Positions 23,274 through 24,621 of a stretch of 24,621 nucleotides of DNA are shown piece by piece; the first letter of the stretch is position 1, and each line of letters begins with the position of its first letter. Location: assembly GCA_905215055.1 (NCBI GenBank), contig CAJMOH010000040.1, positions 1 through 24,621 of the forward strand. Direction: 5' to 3'. This DNA comes from an uncultured bacterium. Lineage in GTDB: Bacteria > Bacillota > Clostridia > Oscillospirales > Acutalibacteraceae. Both the position numbers and the translations under genes were made by a program. The notes beneath the pieces were generated by a model that saw nothing but the letters and a program-made list of their open reading frames with translations, made no database searches and had not been told where the DNA came from.

Positions 23274-24026
23274 ATGACAAACATCATTCTCTGCGGCTGC
23301 AACGGCAAAATGGGAGCCGCGGTTCAAAGCTTTGTCAGCCAGCGGGAGGATTGCTCCATTGCCGCGGGTGTGGATGTTTCCGGCGGGAGCCAAGGTTCCT
23401 TCCCTGTCTACACCTCTATCTCCCAGGTGAAGGAGGCGGCTCAGGTGGTGGTGGATTTCTCCCATCCCTCCGCCCTCTCCGGTATTTTGGAATACTGCCG
23501 CCAGCATCCTGGTACCGCCGCGGTGCTTTGCACCACAGGTTACAGTGCGGAGCAAACCCGGGAGATTCAGGAGGCCTCCAAGGAGCTGCCCCTGTTCTAT
23601 TCTCGGAACATGTCCCTTGGCATCAATTTGCTGATCGAGCTGGCCAAGAAGGCTGAGGCGGTTTTAGGTGACGCCTTTGACGTGGAAATTGTGGAGATGC
23701 ACCACAACCAGAAGATCGACGCCCCCAGCGGCACGGCTTTAATGATTGCCGACGCCATCAACCAGGTGCGGAACGATTCCATGCAGTATGTGTACGACCG
23801 CCACTCCCAAAGGAAAAAGCGGGAAAAGCAGGAAATCGGCCTGCACTCCGTGCGGGGAGGCACCATTGTGGGCGAGCATCAGGTAATCTTCGCCGGGCAG
23901 AGCGAGGTTATCACCCTGTCCCACTCTGCCCAGTCAAAAGAGCTGTTTGCCGCTGGAGCCGTAAACGCTGCCGTGTTTATGGCGGGAAAAGCTCCGGGGC
24001 TTTACGACATGTCCCATATGATCTGA
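23274..24026 (+). CDS. dapB: 4-hydroxy-tetrahydrodipicolinate reductase
   Basis: This enzyme reduces the DapA product with NAD(P)H to tetrahydrodipicolinate. It has 250 residues. The dinucleotide-binding loop is GCNGKMG (8-14). The catalytic segment EMHHNQKIDAPSGTA contains H143/H144 and K147. ATG 23274 has AAAGGAAG upstream. It follows dapA and is followed after 12 nt by the ACT-domain gene. Confidence 0.97.
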   Translation: MTNIILCGCNGKMGAAVQSFVSQREDCSIAAGVDVSGGSQGSFPVYTSISQVKEAAQVVVDFSHPSALSGILEYCRQHPGTAAVLCTTGYSAEQTREIQEASKELPLFYSRNMSLGINLLIELAKKAEAVLGDAFDVEIVEMHHNQKIDAPSGTALMIADAINQVRNDSMQYVYDRHSQRKKREKQEIGLHSVRGGTIVGEHQVIFAGQSEVITLSHSAQSKELFAAGAVNAAVFMAGKAPGLYDMSHMI

Positions 24027-24038
24027 GGAGGGAATCAG

Positions 24039-24497
24039 ATGAGCGCTACTACTGTTATCAGCACCGTTGACAACATAACCCTGGTCACGTTGCAGGATTT
24101 TCCCGCCAACGTGGTGTCCATTTCCAAGGTGTTTGAGGCCATTTCTCAGTGCGGCATCAACATTGACATGATTTCCATGGCTCCAACCCACGGAGCCACC
24201 ACAGGGCTTTCCTTTACCATCTCCGACGAGGACTTGATTGGCATCTTGGGCTTTACCTCCAAGCTGAAGCAGGAAACAGACATCGATGTGATTGTCAGCT
24301 CTGTCAACCATAAAATTTCCGTGTACGACCCGGTGATGAAAAACACACCCGGCGTAGCCGCCCAGGTGTTTAACGCCATTTCCAGCACGGACGCCGACAT
24401 CCGGCTTATCACCACCTCGGAGGTGGAAATTTCGCTGCTGGTGACAGAGGCGGATTTCGACACGGTGCTAAACGCTATTCAGGAGGCGCTGCTGTAA
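24039..24497 (+). CDS. Stand-alone tandem ACT-domain protein, aspartokinase regulatory-like
   Basis: This 152-residue protein consists of two ACT domains and nothing else. ACT1 (about 13-70) contains VFEAISQCGINIDMISMAP. ACT2 (about 90-150) contains TPGVAAQVFNAI and TTSEVEIS (125-132), close to the PGVAA and TSEIxIS signatures of the aspartokinase C-terminal regulatory region. No kinase domain is present. ATG 24039 has GAGGAGGG upstream. It is the last gene of the lysine-riboswitch operon and is followed by a strong terminator. The function is unproven; a free regulatory subunit for aspartokinase, or a lysine sensor for another DAP enzyme, is inferred. It is intact, not a degraded lysC: the start, ribosome binding site and operon position are normal. 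Confidence 0.88.
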   Translation: MSATTVISTVDNITLVTLQDFPANVVSISKVFEAISQCGINIDMISMAPTHGATTGLSFTISDEDLIGILGFTSKLKQETDIDVIVSSVNHKISVYDPVMKNTPGVAAQVFNAISSTDADIRLITTSEVEISLLVTEADFDTVLNAIQEALL

Positions 24498-24530
24498 GCA
24501 GCCGGCAAGTCAACAGGCAGTAGAAATTAA

Positions 24531-24567
24531 AAAGGATCCGCCGCGAGTCTGCGGCAGATCCTTTTTT
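24531..24567 (+). terminator. Rho-independent terminator of the lysine operon
   Basis: AAAGGATC-C-GCCGC pairs with GCGGC-A-GATCCTTT (one internal C/A mismatch) around loop GAGTCT, followed by a T-run. It lies 33 nt after the ACT gene stop. Confidence 0.92.
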
Positions 24568-24591
24568 GTTGCTGCCTTTAGGCTTAACAAA

Positions 24592-24612
24592 ACCCCTGGT
24601 TCAACCAGGGGT
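24592..24612 (-). terminator. Intrinsic terminator for a minus-strand gene beyond the right edge
   Basis: A perfect 9-bp stem ACCCCTGGT/ACCAGGGGT with a 3-nt loop. On the minus strand it is followed by TTTTGTT, while on the plus strand only TAAATAAAAA follows. It therefore probably ends a converging gene outside the window. Confidence 0.7.
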
Positions 24613-24621
24613 AAATAAAAA

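Noticed and set aside
1..24621. CRISPR arrays, insertion sequences, prophage or integrative element junctions
   Set aside because: I found no regularly spaced repeats, transposase, integrase or direct-repeat boundary, and the tRNA genes show no adjacent integrase or duplicated 3' end within the window.

Overview
The window reads as chromosomal core DNA of a moderately GC-rich member of the Clostridia (low-GC Gram-positive lineage), most likely an Oscillospiraceae/Ruminococcaceae-type gut anaerobe. The reasons are strong AAGGAGG ribosome binding sites with many GTG/TTG starts, a lysine riboswitch on a DAP operon, a YerC-type TrpR-like regulator, RbgA (YlqF), an archaeal-type aspartate-semialdehyde dehydrogenase, and the paired radical-SAM proteins of the TIGR03960/TIGR03936 families. 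The genus is an inference. I see no insertion sequence, prophage, CRISPR array or other accessory island.

Layout. Everything from 1 to 20830 is on the minus strand, and the last 3.7 kb is on the plus strand. (1) Positions 1-253: a tRNA-Val/tRNA-Asp pair with a near-consensus promoter; tRNA-Asp is cut by the window edge. (2) 273-2307: yerC, a methyltransferase and hslO, tightly coupled behind an extended -10 promoter. (3) 2317-10141: a proteostasis operon, tig-clpP-clpX-lon-ysxC-lysA. (4) 10206-12504: thrC and a metallophosphoesterase, with a promoter whose -35 box contains the stop codon of the preceding gene. (5) 12501-16616: two tandem signal peptidases I, rbgA, rnhB, yraN and an M19 dipeptidase. 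(6) 16674-17279: rplS as a single-gene unit with promoter, structured leader and terminator. (7) 17287-20920: queA, a cobalamin-type radical SAM protein and its DUF2344 partner. (8) 20914-24567: a divergent lysine operon (promoter, lysine riboswitch, terminator, asd-dapA-dapB and a stand-alone tandem-ACT protein) closed by a strong terminator. A convergent terminator for an unseen minus-strand gene follows.

How the genes work together. Asd, DapA and DapB carry out consecutive steps from aspartyl phosphate towards diaminopimelate and lysine under lysine riboswitch control. LysA performs the last step but lies in the protease operon with no riboswitch in sight. ThrC is the threonine end of the same aspartate family. 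Trigger factor, ClpP, ClpX, Lon and Hsp33 cover folding and degradation. YsxC, RbgA, L19, QueA and possibly the radical-SAM pair concern ribosome assembly and RNA modification.

Most of the window is well-known housekeeping. The least explained items are the stand-alone aspartokinase-like double ACT protein in the riboswitch operon, the queA/radical-SAM/DUF2344 cluster, the shared -35 region of queA and the lysine operon, the closely similar signal peptidase pair, and the structured rplS leader.
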